The notes below the pieces were generated by a model, which saw nothing but the letters and a program-made list of their open reading frames with translations, did not search any database and was not told the origin of the DNA. A program made the translations under genes and the position numbers. A stretch of DNA of 64,000 bases from Tremella fuciformis (taxonomy: Eukaryota; Basidiomycota; Tremellomycetes; Tremellales; Tremellaceae): assembly GCA_032768795.1 (NCBI GenBank), contig CP136490.1, forward strand, positions 6,882,001 to 6,946,000, in the 5' to 3' direction. Below are positions 37,701 to 47,117 of the stretch, piece by piece. The stretch's first letter is position 1. Each line of letters starts with the position of its first letter.

Positions 37701-37819
37701 TGGTCGTCAGCAAGGCCCTCGCCGCGCGCGGAGAGGGCGAGGCGGCATTCGTCGACATACGCCGCATCCTGCCGAGTGTTGTTGAGGCCGAGGCAAAGTC
37801 GCAGGACAACAAGACATAG
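34748..37819 (+). CDS. GID1: RanBPM/Gid1-like SPRY-LisH-CTLH protein
   Basis: Likely scaffold/substrate-receptor-binding subunit of the GID/CTLH ubiquitin ligase (yeast Vid30/Gid1, animal RanBP9/10). The start ATG is at 34748 (GCCAAG-ATG). About 450 residues of disordered Ser/Arg/Asp-rich sequence come first, with a basic run (KRKLSDERVVKRPRLD) that may be a nuclear signal. Then the SPRY domain: PIPVECGIYYYEIEVSD, GYMTFGLSQGNVPLGRLIGW, SYGWHADDGRSF, GDVVGCGVDFPSGRAFFTK, then FPAIGLRSVSESVIVNF. LisH is at RATAAFVLDFLDHNGYTDTL, followed by CTLH/CRA-like helices (DARFIRFLQKLSMNQGFLVK, AEVAMIRGGQFHRVLVHD). Introns are short. It ends AKSQDNKT-stop at 37817-37819. The disordered N-terminus is long relative to yeast Vid30's order but not unusual in basidiomycetes. 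Confidence 0.88.
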
Positions 37820-38135
37820 ACCATTTTGTTTGATACAGCTATTCATTGTACCGTACCGCATATTCAGCGCATATTCCGCAGTTGTATTATCATCTTCCTG
37901 CGCCGTTGCATGTAGGCATACTTCAATAATTGCCGGGGATGCTGGGGCATTAAGACTGTCCATTCGACATGGTACTTTACGACACGGGAAATATGTATAG
38001 CAATGTGATCTAAGCTGCGCGAGCCTGCTGCTCGTCGGTGCTCTGCGCACGCATCATCTCAGCCTCCTCTATCCTCTTCCACTCTGCTCTCGCCTCATCT
38101 ACACGTCCTCGTGGGTCTTGGGCCATACTGAGCGC
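37820..38135. other. Convergent intergenic region
   Basis: About 315 nt between converging stops, AT-richer, consistent with 3' UTRs. No gene seen. Confidence 0.45.
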
Positions 38136-40997
38136 TCAAAGGCCAGCGACGTTTCCGAGGCCTAGCAAGCCGTGCTCGGGACCTTTGTAAGTCTGCGTCT
38201 GACCTCCGAGTCCACCAAGCACCTTGCCCAATCGGAGCTTCGTTGTCAGCTGGCCCAAGCTCAGATCGCGCTTCTTCAGGCCCAGCAGACCGTCTGTCAC
38301 ACCGGCAGTGGCGAGCACGTCGGTCTCGCCGAGAAGCCTGTCGGTGAGGCCGTCCACACCCAGGAGATTGTCGCCATCCAGCAGACCGTCCGTCAGGCCT
38401 CCGAGGTCCAGCAGGTCGTCGTCTCCCAGACCCAGCAGCGAGCGTTTGACGCGTAAGAGCTGGCCGAGAATGCTGCCATTGTCGAGCAAGCCGCCGAGGC
38501 CGAGGAGGTCGTCGTTGCTTGAGGGCGAGCCGAGCATGACGTTGGTGGTCGAGCCGACGTTGAGCAAGTCACCGTCACCGTTGCCGAGCAGACCATCTGT
38601 GAGCCCGTCCAGGCTCAACAAGTCGCCCGTCGTGTCGTCCAGACCAAGCAAGTCTGAGCGGGCCTCGAGTCCCTGCACAGATTCGCTGCGAAGACCGAGA
38701 GAGGAGGTCAAGCCGTCGAGCCCGAGAGACTTGGTCACTCCGTCCAGTCCGAGGTCCTTAGTGAGGCCGCCGACGCCAAGGGCGGATGTGAGGTGGTCCA
38801 CCCCGAGCGACTTGACGAGGTCGTTCACGCCCAGAGACTGAGTCAGGTCGGAGACGTTCAGGCCCACACTCTGGGAGCCGGTGAGGCCGAGCAGGCCACT
38901 ACCCAGCTCTTGGCCGTTGATGCTCAGTCCACCGTTGCCAACGTTGGCATCGAGGTCGACGCAGACATTCTGCATGCCTAGTGCATCGAGGCAGGTCTTG
39001 ACGCAGAGCGAGAGGATCGAGTCGAGGCTAGAGTCAGCACCACGTCCCTCTTTGCTGGTTCCCGAAAGGCTCACGTCTGGCCGGATGGACACTGGCATTC
39101 GCCGTCGACCTCGACCTGGTCGGTCCTGCAGCAACGGGTCGTCATCCATTGCTGTCCGCTTGGGCACTGGCTGAGCAGCACAGGCGGCGAGGCACCAAAG
39201 ACTCCGTCGTCGTCGCCGTCGTCGTCTGAAGCAGCCGAAGCACTTGGCGCCGGGGCGCTAGACGCAGCAGATGCGGGGGTCGGGCTGGCGGAAGCGGAGC
39301 CGACCGACTGGACGAGCACGACAGGACTGGTGGATGGGGCGCCGTACGTGGGACTGGCGGTCGAAGCAGGCGCCACGGTGTACCCTGCGTAAGACGAGGG
39401 CTGGACCGCAGAGGGGCTGGAGCTGGGGGCGGCGGCAGGAGTGTACGGCGAGTGAGAGGCTTGCTGGACGGGGACAGAGGCGACGCCGATAGACTGGTCA
39501 CATGCGCCAGCATTATCAGTGCTCTGGGCTGTCACGGTGGTAGTCGCCCAGGCGGTCTGCGTCGAGGTCACCGTGGCCGTCTGAGTCTGAGTCTGGGTCT
39601 GGGTCTGAGTCTGGGTGACAGTTCGGGTCTCGGTGACGGTCACGACTTGGATCTGCCCCGTCAGGTGTGATCCGTGCGCAGTGGTGGCGGCACTCACGAA
39701 GGCAGTGGCGGGGATGGTGACAGTGGAGGTGGTGGTTGCGGTAGCTTCTGCGGCATTGTATACGGTCGGGGAGGAGCCGCCGTTGTAGTTGTTGTTGCCG
39801 TTGCCGTTGTCATTGCCATTGCCGCCGCCGCCACCGTTACCCGTAGGCTGGAAGCCCTGGGCGGTGAGAGCGCCAGTCGGGCCAGCAGGGGCAGGAGCAG
39901 CCGACGAGGTTGTCGGAACCGAGTTGATCAAGACGACCGACGTCGGTGTGGCGACATCGTAGTCATCGCCGCCCTCCTGGTCTTCGTCACACTCGGGGTC
40001 ACCATCTTCAGTAGTGCTCACCGCAGTGGCAGACGCCGAGGGGGTAGCAGGTGAAGATGTGAGACCGGAAGAAGTAGATGGGGCGGAGGGCACGCTGTTG
40101 TCGACGACACTCGGTGGGACGCTAGGAGTGGGCGTCGAGCTGGCCGACGGACTCTGCGAGGGGAATCCGATGAGGATGGGGCACGTCTATCCTTCAGCCA
40201 TGTCTGACGAGAGGCTGAGGACCGCTCACGCCGTCCGCCTTGCGCTGCTGCCCACCGGGACAGTTGAAGCCACCGTCTCCATCCCCATACTGGCCATTCC
40301 CGTCCCCATCGCCATCGCCACCACTGTCACTGCCGTCACCACAAGTGGGCACCGAGCCAGCGGCATAGGACTTGGGCTTGCCAAGCGCTTGGACCTGTCG
40401 TCAGACTAGATCACCCAAAATTTCGTCAGACGGCAGACTCACTTGTGCCTCGACCCAAGCGCTGAGCCCAGCGACATCGTTGAGAGCGGCAGCGTCGTCC
40501 ACCCACAGGCCTTGTTTGCCCAGACAGACACATCCAAAGTCGAGCACCTTGTCCAACACGTTGGTGGAGACCTTGGTGCAGAGTAGATTATCGGCGCTGA
40601 GGAGCTCGACATCTGAGGCGATGAAGGCGAGGGGCGTGCCGTCCAGGACAGCGTGCAGGGTTGTGTTGAGCCCAAGGGCAGATCCGAGGTCGTGGCCGAG
40701 ATCGGTCAGGGTGCTGAGGAGGCTGTTGCCAGAGAGGAGGTCCAGCCCTTGACCTTGACCACCATCGCTCCCACCGTCGCCGTCGGGGGACGAAGGGTTG
40801 GAGAGCAGGTCCTGGACACCGCCAAGGGCGCCCACGGTCGAGCCGAGGAGGTCCGACGTGGTGGACGAGAGGTCGTCCAGACCAAGAGCGGCAGTGAGGG
40901 GATTCGAGCCGGTGGACATGCGGCGCAGGGGCATGGGCATGGCCGCTGCCCGCAGCGCGAGGAGGGGGAGGAGGGCCAAAAGAGCGTGAGGAGTCAT
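38136..40997 (-). CDS. Large secreted Leu/Gly-repeat protein with Cys-rich segment
   Basis: Four exons join in phase from ATG 40997. The N-terminus is a clear signal peptide (MTPHALLALLPLLALRAAA). Regions in order: Leu/Gly/Asp/Ser-rich with a Cys-containing helix (TKVSTNVLDKVLDFGCVCL); Gly/Asp-rich CGDGSDSGGDGDGDG; Ser/Thr/Pro-rich, heavily O-glycosylatable, with a TQTQTQ run and an Asn/Gly run; a Cys block with CPSGQQWMTTRCC and ECQCPSGQT that recalls Cpl1-like secreted proteins; SLCVKTCLDALGMQNVCVDL; and then about 260 residues of Leu/Gly/Asp repeats to the C-terminus. No GPI signal or membrane helix is seen at the end. It is probably a cell-wall or extracellular matrix protein. An in-frame 9-residue repeat array is listed separately. 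I recognise no named family for the whole protein. Confidence 0.72.
38691..38837 (-). repeat. Nonapeptide repeat array in the secreted protein
   Basis: Five consecutive 9-residue units read SLGVNDLVK, SLGVDHLTS, ALGVGGLTK, DLGLDGVTK, SLGLDGLTS and then SLGL. The consensus is x-L-G-[VL]-x-x-[LV]-T-[KS]. The pattern continues more loosely before and after the array (GLNVSDLTQ; LLSLDGLTDGLLG). A strict short period with alternating Leu suggests a beta-solenoid or amyloid-like stack. Confidence 0.7.
39575..39625 (-). repeat. Thr-Gln dipeptide repeat (hexanucleotide microsatellite)
   Basis: A run of CAGACT/CAGACC-type hexamers on the coding strand encodes about six TQ dipeptides inside the Ser/Thr-rich part of the secreted protein. 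It is likely to vary in length between strains. Confidence 0.6.
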
Positions 40998-41655
40998 CTT
41001 GACTGCTTGTATTTGAAACTGTCTTCTTCGACTTCTAGCGCATGTCAGCAAGCTCGTCCTGTCGGCCCGTGCACTGCAGCAGACGGACCTAGTGCTTGTA
41101 GAGGGAAAGCCGCAGGCTCAATGGCCGCGCAAGAGGGACGAGCCTGAACAAAGGCTGGAGAAAGCGCACCAAGGCGGGAGAGACGAAGGGGACGAAGGGA
41201 AAGGGCGCGAAGAGGACGAAGAGCAAGTAATGATGCCTGTCGTCACGATCCATCCTGGCCATATATGCATTCCAGCTCTGCCTTCGTTGTTGACGCCGCT
41301 ATTGGCGCCTAGGTATGTCGAGCAACGTCAAGTCAAACATGTTTCAGGAATCGTCAGTGTGATGTCAGGTGTCAATCGATGTGAATCGCGCTTGATACAT
41401 GCCGAAAACGACAATTCCAGCTGTTTGGGCGTCGGCTCGGCTCGGGGCTCGCTTGCTCAGTGTGAGTACACCAAGGCAATACGTGTATGTATGACGACCG
41501 CGATTATACTTCCATCTTACATTTTTTGCCAAACAACGGGAATTGAAATCGATTCTCGGGTATCGTCTAGCACGCCTGGTGTATGGGTTCGATATTTCTG
41601 ATCTCTTGCCAACAAAGTCCGTCTCGTCTCGCCCTGGGTATATCTGCGGGCATCA
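40998..41655. other. Intergenic region upstream of the secreted-protein gene
   Basis: About 660 nt that should contain the promoter of the secreted repeat protein and the 3' end of the next minus-strand gene. No gene seen. Confidence 0.45.
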
Positions 41656-43104
41656 TCACGTAACGTGAATCACCTCGCCCTTCTCGTTCTTCAAGACCAC
41701 CAGATCGCATGCGACCGCTTCCCCCGTGTCCATGTAGTGCAGTAGAGTCTTGTCGATCGGGTCGACCCTTTTGTCGTCAGCATCCCTTCTGGCTGCTCAA
41801 AAAGGAAGAGCGCACTTGATCCCCATCTTCTCGACCCATTCCCTACCGAGTATCACCTCGAAATGTTGCTCTTCGTTGATAAAGACGCGGTGAGTAGCGG
41901 TGCGAGATCCAACAGTGATGGGGACATTGCCGAGGATCTTCAAACCAGTATAGCCGGCGGCGCCCATACCGTACTGCCGGTCAGATCGCTCCCGGGGTTC
42001 AGTACCGTGAGGCCTACCTTCTTGTCTACCAGTCCAGCCTTGTAGGCAAAGTTGCGGGAAACATAGACGTGTGTGTAGCCAGATTTGAGTAGCATTCGGA
42101 CTGCAGGTAAGCGAAAGGCCAGCCTCGTTATCCGGTCTAGCTCACCGTTCTTGACTTTCCCGACCGAGCCGACGACCGTGCGCACACCATTGTTGGCATG
42201 GAACTAAGGTTAGTCGGTGGTCATTACAGACGGTCCTGTCGACTCACCTCTTCCCAGGCGCGTCGTTTGACAACCCCCAATGGTTCTGCGTCCGGATCTC
42301 CGCCATACTTGCTCCGTCTACTCCTGGTGCTCGTCACGCTCATCGCCTTTGGTGCAGCCTTGACTTCCTTCTCCTTGGTGGGTACACTGAGAGATACAGC
42401 GCGGCCGGCAGTCTTTCCACCTCCAGGAAGGGGCTTTTTGCCATCTGTACCACCCAGCTCTCGTCCCGGCTTGCCAGCGGCGTCCTTTGATGATCCGGAG
42501 TCACCGTTGGGTAGTGTCGCGACAGATTTCTCGATAGGGTCCTTGGACGTAGGGCCTGAGGGGACAGACGCAGTCGAGGAGGACGACTTCAGTGCCGATT
42601 TCTTCTGCGAATTCTGGGCTTTTGACTTGATGACGCTCGAGGGCGTCGAGTAGGACGGTGGAGGAGGCGCAAAGTGCGTATGCCGAGTGGAGCTGGGCGG
42701 GGTCAGTTGCAGTGTAACGGACGGTGTCGATGATGGAGGAAAGCGGCTGAGTAGAATGGAAAGATCATCGTCTGACCCATCAGCATCGGAGCAACCCCAT
42801 CTCGAACCCCTCCCCATCCTGGAGACCCGATGCGGACAATGGGTACTGACCATCGTCCAAAGACCACTTCTCCCCCTCGTATTCGTACACCAGCCCAGCC
42901 GAGTCTTTGCCCTCCTTGACTGCTGTCGAGCCGTCTCCATCGAGGCCGGCTTTCTTGCATATCCGGTCGACGAGGCTCGTCTGGCTCTCGCCGTCTTCAG
43001 GTCAGCCATGCGGTGAGACCCTCAAGAGCGACTCAAGCACCTTTGTGAACCAAGGCAAAGGTCTTGCTCGGCGTGTGTACGTTGTAGAGGAACATCTTGA
43101 CCAT
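41656..43104 (-). CDS. PB1-like N-terminus plus retropepsin-like domain lacking the catalytic Asp
   Basis: Exons join in phase from ATG 43104 (MVKMFLYNVHTPSKTFALVH) to TGA at 41656. The first 80 residues look like a PB1/ubiquitin-like fold (DRICKKAGLDGDG, LVYEYEGEKWSLDDDDDLSI). A disordered Ser/Pro/Lys-rich linker follows. The C-terminal 130 residues resemble a retropepsin: VRMLLKSGYTHVYVSRNFA corresponds to the flap-to-active-site strand that normally carries D-[ST]-G, then ITVGSRTATHRVF and FEVILGREWVEKMGIKVDP, matching the ILGxxWL/VEK signature. At the D-S-G position it reads K-S-G, so protease activity is not expected. Basidiomycetes keep related single-copy proteins, as far as I recall; the function is unknown. 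No reverse transcriptase or integrase lies nearby. Confidence 0.7.
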
Positions 43105-44315
43105 GGCTCGGTGTGGGTCGAGCTGAGATGGGGTTTGAAGGTCGGCCAGGCCAGACGGGGGGTCGCCTTATGTATGGCGCAGCGGGGACGACCGAGTGTA
43201 GGAGACGGTTCTGTCAGTGGCCCGTTACCATGCGCTGTTGGTGCGAGCTGCAAGGTGCTTTATGGGTGTTGAAGAGGAATCAGGTGGGGAGACGGGAGCG
43301 CTAAAGAGTAGGAGGGACGATGACGACACGGGGATTTACAGGACAGATTCAGGGTTTGACGGGGATCTCCCTATTCTGGTAAGTTTGATCACCACCAAAG
43401 ATCGTCGCGTCTCTTGACACTCTATGTATATCTAGACTACGACTCATTCATTGCATGTGTTGCTGGCGACTGAGCTATTCTGCTAGACCATTGCCAGGTC
43501 TACCTGAGGAGCTCTGGAACGCTTGCGCTAGCCCACCGTCGACTCGGTCTGGCAGGTCATTCCGCCAGACCACGCAGTGTGAGTGCCATGACCCCGACCT
43601 CCCTGCCCAGTGATGATCCATAATCTGGTAATCCAGACTCACCCCGCCCATCTCCCAGCTCAAGCCGGGAGTATCAGAGGACAAGCTCGCCGGTGATGGC
43701 TCAACAGTCTCACCTGCGGGCAGGGGTGAGGGAGGGGACGATAAGGCGAGGCTGAGGGCGTATCCAGGACATGGGGTGGTTCGACGTATCTGGTGCTTAT
43801 GGACAGGCAGACAGAGTTGTGCGATAGGATGAGAGGAGAAATTGGCTTGGCTCTGCTGGCGGTGGCATGCTGTACAGAGAGCATGCATCCACCCTGTCCG
43901 GAGACTTGATCTGGGAGGTCGTCATTTGTGCAGCCTCATCTTTGACTGCTCGATCCATTTTGGTGTCCACACTGGCCACTTCCAACCTGCCCATATGGCA
44001 GACCGTTGACGGGCCTTGCGACCCGCATTATGCTCGTCGCGTCTCTCTTCTCGCTCTTGTCATCCCAGTATCTCTGCTTCAATCGCTCTCGAGCCCCAGT
44101 TATAAAGCAAGTGGGCTGGGATTAAACAAATTAAACGCGCGAGAAATATTGGCGCCCGGTGCGCTGGCTCCAGCGGGCGCGTTCCAGGTGACCACATCAC
44201 CAATAGCCTTCTCACCTCGATACTTCTCTCGTAGACTGCTGGGCAGTGTCCCGCGACTCGCCGCGTCCCTCGGCCCCTTGACGATTGATCGCGCGTAACC
44301 ATCAGCATACCCAGC
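43105..44315. other. 1.2-kb gap between divergent genes
   Basis: No gene that I can support. A small minus-strand open frame starting at ATG 43994 (MGRLEVASVDTKMDRAVKDE) and one at 43475-43888 could be exons of a small gene, but no in-phase splice chain or family feature was found. The part nearest 44316 serves as the Glo3 promoter. Confidence 0.4.
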
Positions 44316-46108
44316 ATGGACCCGACGAAGGCGCAGACGACGGCGACCTTTGCCCACCTCAAATCCCAAAAGGCCAACAAAGTGGGTGGGACTGCTCTTT
44401 CCTTGTCGGAGGAGCGCGATGGCGCTCGCTGCCAAGTACAGAGACCTACTCTGGGGCAGAATGCTGACAAGCAGCAATGCTTCGATTGCGGTGCAAAGAA
44501 CCCTACTTGGACTAGTGTGACATTTGGCATCTACCTCTGTCTCGATTGCTCCAGTGTGCACCGCAACCTCGGCGTGCACATCAGTTTTGTTCGGTGAGTC
44601 CAGCGATGTTTGATGGATTGCGCTCACCACGTCTCCTCTCTTGGCTGAATTTTCACTCGTGCTCGCCCATCTCCGCTTCTTCACAACAGCTCAACCAACC
44701 TGGACAGCTGGTCTTTGCAACAACTGCGAACCCTCAAAGTTGGTGGCAACGCATCTCTCACGGAATTCTTCAGCAAGCACGGAGGTCAGAGCTTATTGCC
44801 GCCTGCAAACTCGGATGCTAGAGGTCGTTACACCAGTCGGCAGGCAGGATTATACAAGGAGGAGCTCGCTCGAAGAGTAGAGGACGATGCCCGAAGGCAC
44901 GTGGTTTTTCCATCTTCTCTCGCCACATCTACCCGACCGCATATCTCAGATGTCTCAAGCTGAGGACTGACTTGCAGAAACCCCCATGGTATCCACATCG
45001 ACGGTCTCGAGCTCACACCCCTCGCTTCGCCTTCGAAAGCCGCGGCGGCCGAAGACGACTTCTTCTCCTCGTGGGACAAGGAAAAGACTCCCTCTTCCAA
45101 ACCCGCCACCCCCACTTCCAGCGCGCGACCTTCACCGCCTCCATCCATTGGCGGTGGTGCCAAGCCCGGACCCCGCACGGTGACCTCGTCGGCGATCCGA
45201 GCGCAACCTTCTTCGCGACCTGCTGTATCTTCTCGTCTTTCCTCCTCCACCACACCATCCACCGGCAACGGTCCCAAGGTTTCCAAACTGGGCGCTAAGA
45301 AGGCCACAACTGCTATCAACTTCGAGGAGGCGCAGAAGAAGGCTCAGGAAGAAGAGGAGAGAATCAAGCGGCTGGGATATGACAAGCAGCGTGAAGAGGA
45401 GGAGGCTCGAGCGTTGAAGGAGCGGGAAGCAGAGGAGAAGCGGAAGAAGGCTGCTGCTGGCGAGTCGGTCAGCCGCACAGCGACTCCCGTCAATGGCAGC
45501 GCCAGCCGAGCTGCGGAAAAGGTTGTGCCGGCGAGATTGGGCTTTGGCCAGACCGCCGGCGCTGCTGCACCGCAGGTCGTGAAGACGTAAGTTTAGGATT
45601 TAGACGATACGAAATTGCTGATTATCTAGACGGCAAGCGGAAGTGGACGATGTGAGAGTGGCTCGGGACAAGTTTGGAGGGCAGAAGGGTGTGTCTGCTA
45701 CAATTCCCATCAGAATCCGTGCTGATCTTAGCCATCTCGTCGGACATGTACTTTGGGCGAGGTACATACGACCCTGCAGCTTCTTCAGAGGCACAGCAAC
45801 GATTGCAGCAGTTCTCAGGCGCAACAGCCATCTCCTCCAATGCCTACTTTGGACGACCTGAAGAGGATGAGGAAGCCGAGCGGGACATGTCTGGTGATGG
45901 CATGTTGGGCCTGGGGGAGAATGAGACTCTGCAGGGCATCGAGCGGGGCATCCGTGATATGGCCTCGAGGGTCATGGCCAACCCGGACGTGCAGAACTTG
46001 GGCGATCAGATCCGCACGGGCGCTTTGAAGGTGTGCAAAGTTGTTGGGACCAAGGATGTGACTGACGTGCAGCTGAGCGACTTTTTGGCTTCGCTTGAGG
46101 GTCGCTAG
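44316..46108 (+). CDS. GLO3: ArfGAP2/3-type Arf GTPase-activating protein (Glo3)
   Basis: Arf GTPase activator of the COPI coat (Glo3, ArfGAP2/3), acting in Golgi-to-ER transport. The start ATG at 44316 gives [22 protein letters not shown]. The next 80-nt segment is open but is better read as an intron (GTGGGT..GGGCAG), because removing it restores the family order into the zinc finger [34 protein letters not shown] with the Arg finger in VHRN. Then comes [20 protein letters not shown] and TEFFSKHGG, a Pro/Ser-rich linker, a charged coiled coil ([20 protein letters not shown]), and the two Glo3 motifs [14 protein letters not shown] and [14 protein letters not shown]. The C-terminus ends SLEGR-stop. 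The Glo3 motifs separate it from Gcs1. Confidence 0.92.
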
Positions 46109-46444
46109 ATATGCATGTGTGATTGTGCGGGGAGGTGCAAGAGATGCTAGAGTTGTGGATTATCCGTTTCTTTGCTCGTGGATGATATGATATGCCTGCA
46201 TGCATGTGTATTGCGATAAGTCGGAGGATGTCCGGCCGAAATGCACGGAATGCTCAGTGATCAGAGATCAGAAAGGAATGACGTCAAGTGATTTTGGTGG
46301 GCAGTCACCGATCCGACCAGAGAATGATCGCGGCTAGTCGACGGGCAGCTGACCATGGAAGTATATGAGCTAGCAGCGTGGTGATAGAAGTATCTGACCG
46401 ATCTACTTCTGCTCCGTACGTTCGTTCCCCAGCTACCTCTCCAG
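46109..46444. other. Intergenic region
   Basis: About 335 nt between Glo3 and the cupin gene, both on the plus strand. No feature beyond a probable promoter. Confidence 0.4.
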
Positions 46445-47062
46445 ATGGCCGCGGTCGCAGCGATCCGCACACCGTCCAGGCTGACGCACCTCCAGCGCAT
46501 CTCCCGTGCCCTCCACCGACCAGTCTCAACTGTTCCAAGCGTCGCTGTCGCCGTCACCGCCGCCCGGTCCTACGCCTCCAGCTCAACCACGCCCAGCATG
46601 GCCCCGCCGCCCAAGAAGATGCTCCACCTATCCGCGATCAACGCGCTGCCTTCGCAGTACCCCGACTTCCGCACGGTCATATGGACGGGCGAGTCGTCCC
46701 AGGTGGTCGTGATGACCGTGCCCGTCGGGGGGGATATCGGCGAGGAGGTGCACCACGTGGACCAGCATTTGATCTTTACGAGCGGGGTGTGCAAGGCGAT
46801 TGTGGCGGGCGAGGAGAGCGAGGTCAAGGCGGGGGATATGGTCGTGGTTCCGCAAGGGACCAAGCACAACTGTGAGTGCTTCGGGCACACCCCTGTGGCG
46901 CTGACCCCAGTCATCAATACCGGCCCGACGCCCCTGTGCCTCTTCACGATCTACGCGCCCGCCGAGCACGCCGAGACGACCGTGCACAAGACGAAAGAGG
47001 AGGGCGACGAGCTCGAAGATGCAGGCAAGGACGAGGCGCCAGAATGGGCGACCAAGCACTAG
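46445..47062 (+). CDS. Cupin-domain protein with mitochondrial presequence
   Basis: Single-exon gene of 205 codons. The first 45 residues are Arg/Ser/Ala-rich without acids (MAAVAAIRTPSRLTHLQRIS), a typical mitochondrial presequence; a later in-frame ATG (MAPPPKKM) could give a cytosolic form. The rest is one double-stranded beta-helix cupin: RTVIWTGESSQVVVMTVPVG, the first metal-site block GEEVHHVDQHLIF, GDMVVVPQGTKHNCE as the second, and LCLFTIYAPAEHAE with TVHKTKEE near the end. The whole domain is very close in layout to small bacterial cupins that share the YAPPEH..TVH ending; that resemblance is from memory. Enzyme activity unknown. Ends 55 nt before the converging Ars2 gene. Confidence 0.85.
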   Translation: MAAVAAIRTPSRLTHLQRISRALHRPVSTVPSVAVAVTAARSYASSSTTPSMAPPPKKMLHLSAINALPSQYPDFRTVIWTGESSQVVVMTVPVGGDIGEEVHHVDQHLIFTSGVCKAIVAGEESEVKAGDMVVVPQGTKHNCECFGHTPVALTPVINTGPTPLCLFTIYAPAEHAETTVHKTKEEGDELEDAGKDEAPEWATKH

Positions 47063-47117
47063 GCATCAACGATATGTAGAACAGAAGGATGCAGTTGACC
47101 ATGCTATACACTACCAA

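Noticed and set aside
43475..43994. Two short minus-strand frames in the 1.2-kb gap
   Set aside because: No in-phase joining or recognisable features; left as unsupported.
44100..44684. 194-codon minus-strand open frame
   Set aside because: Antisense to the Glo3 zinc-finger exon, no family features.
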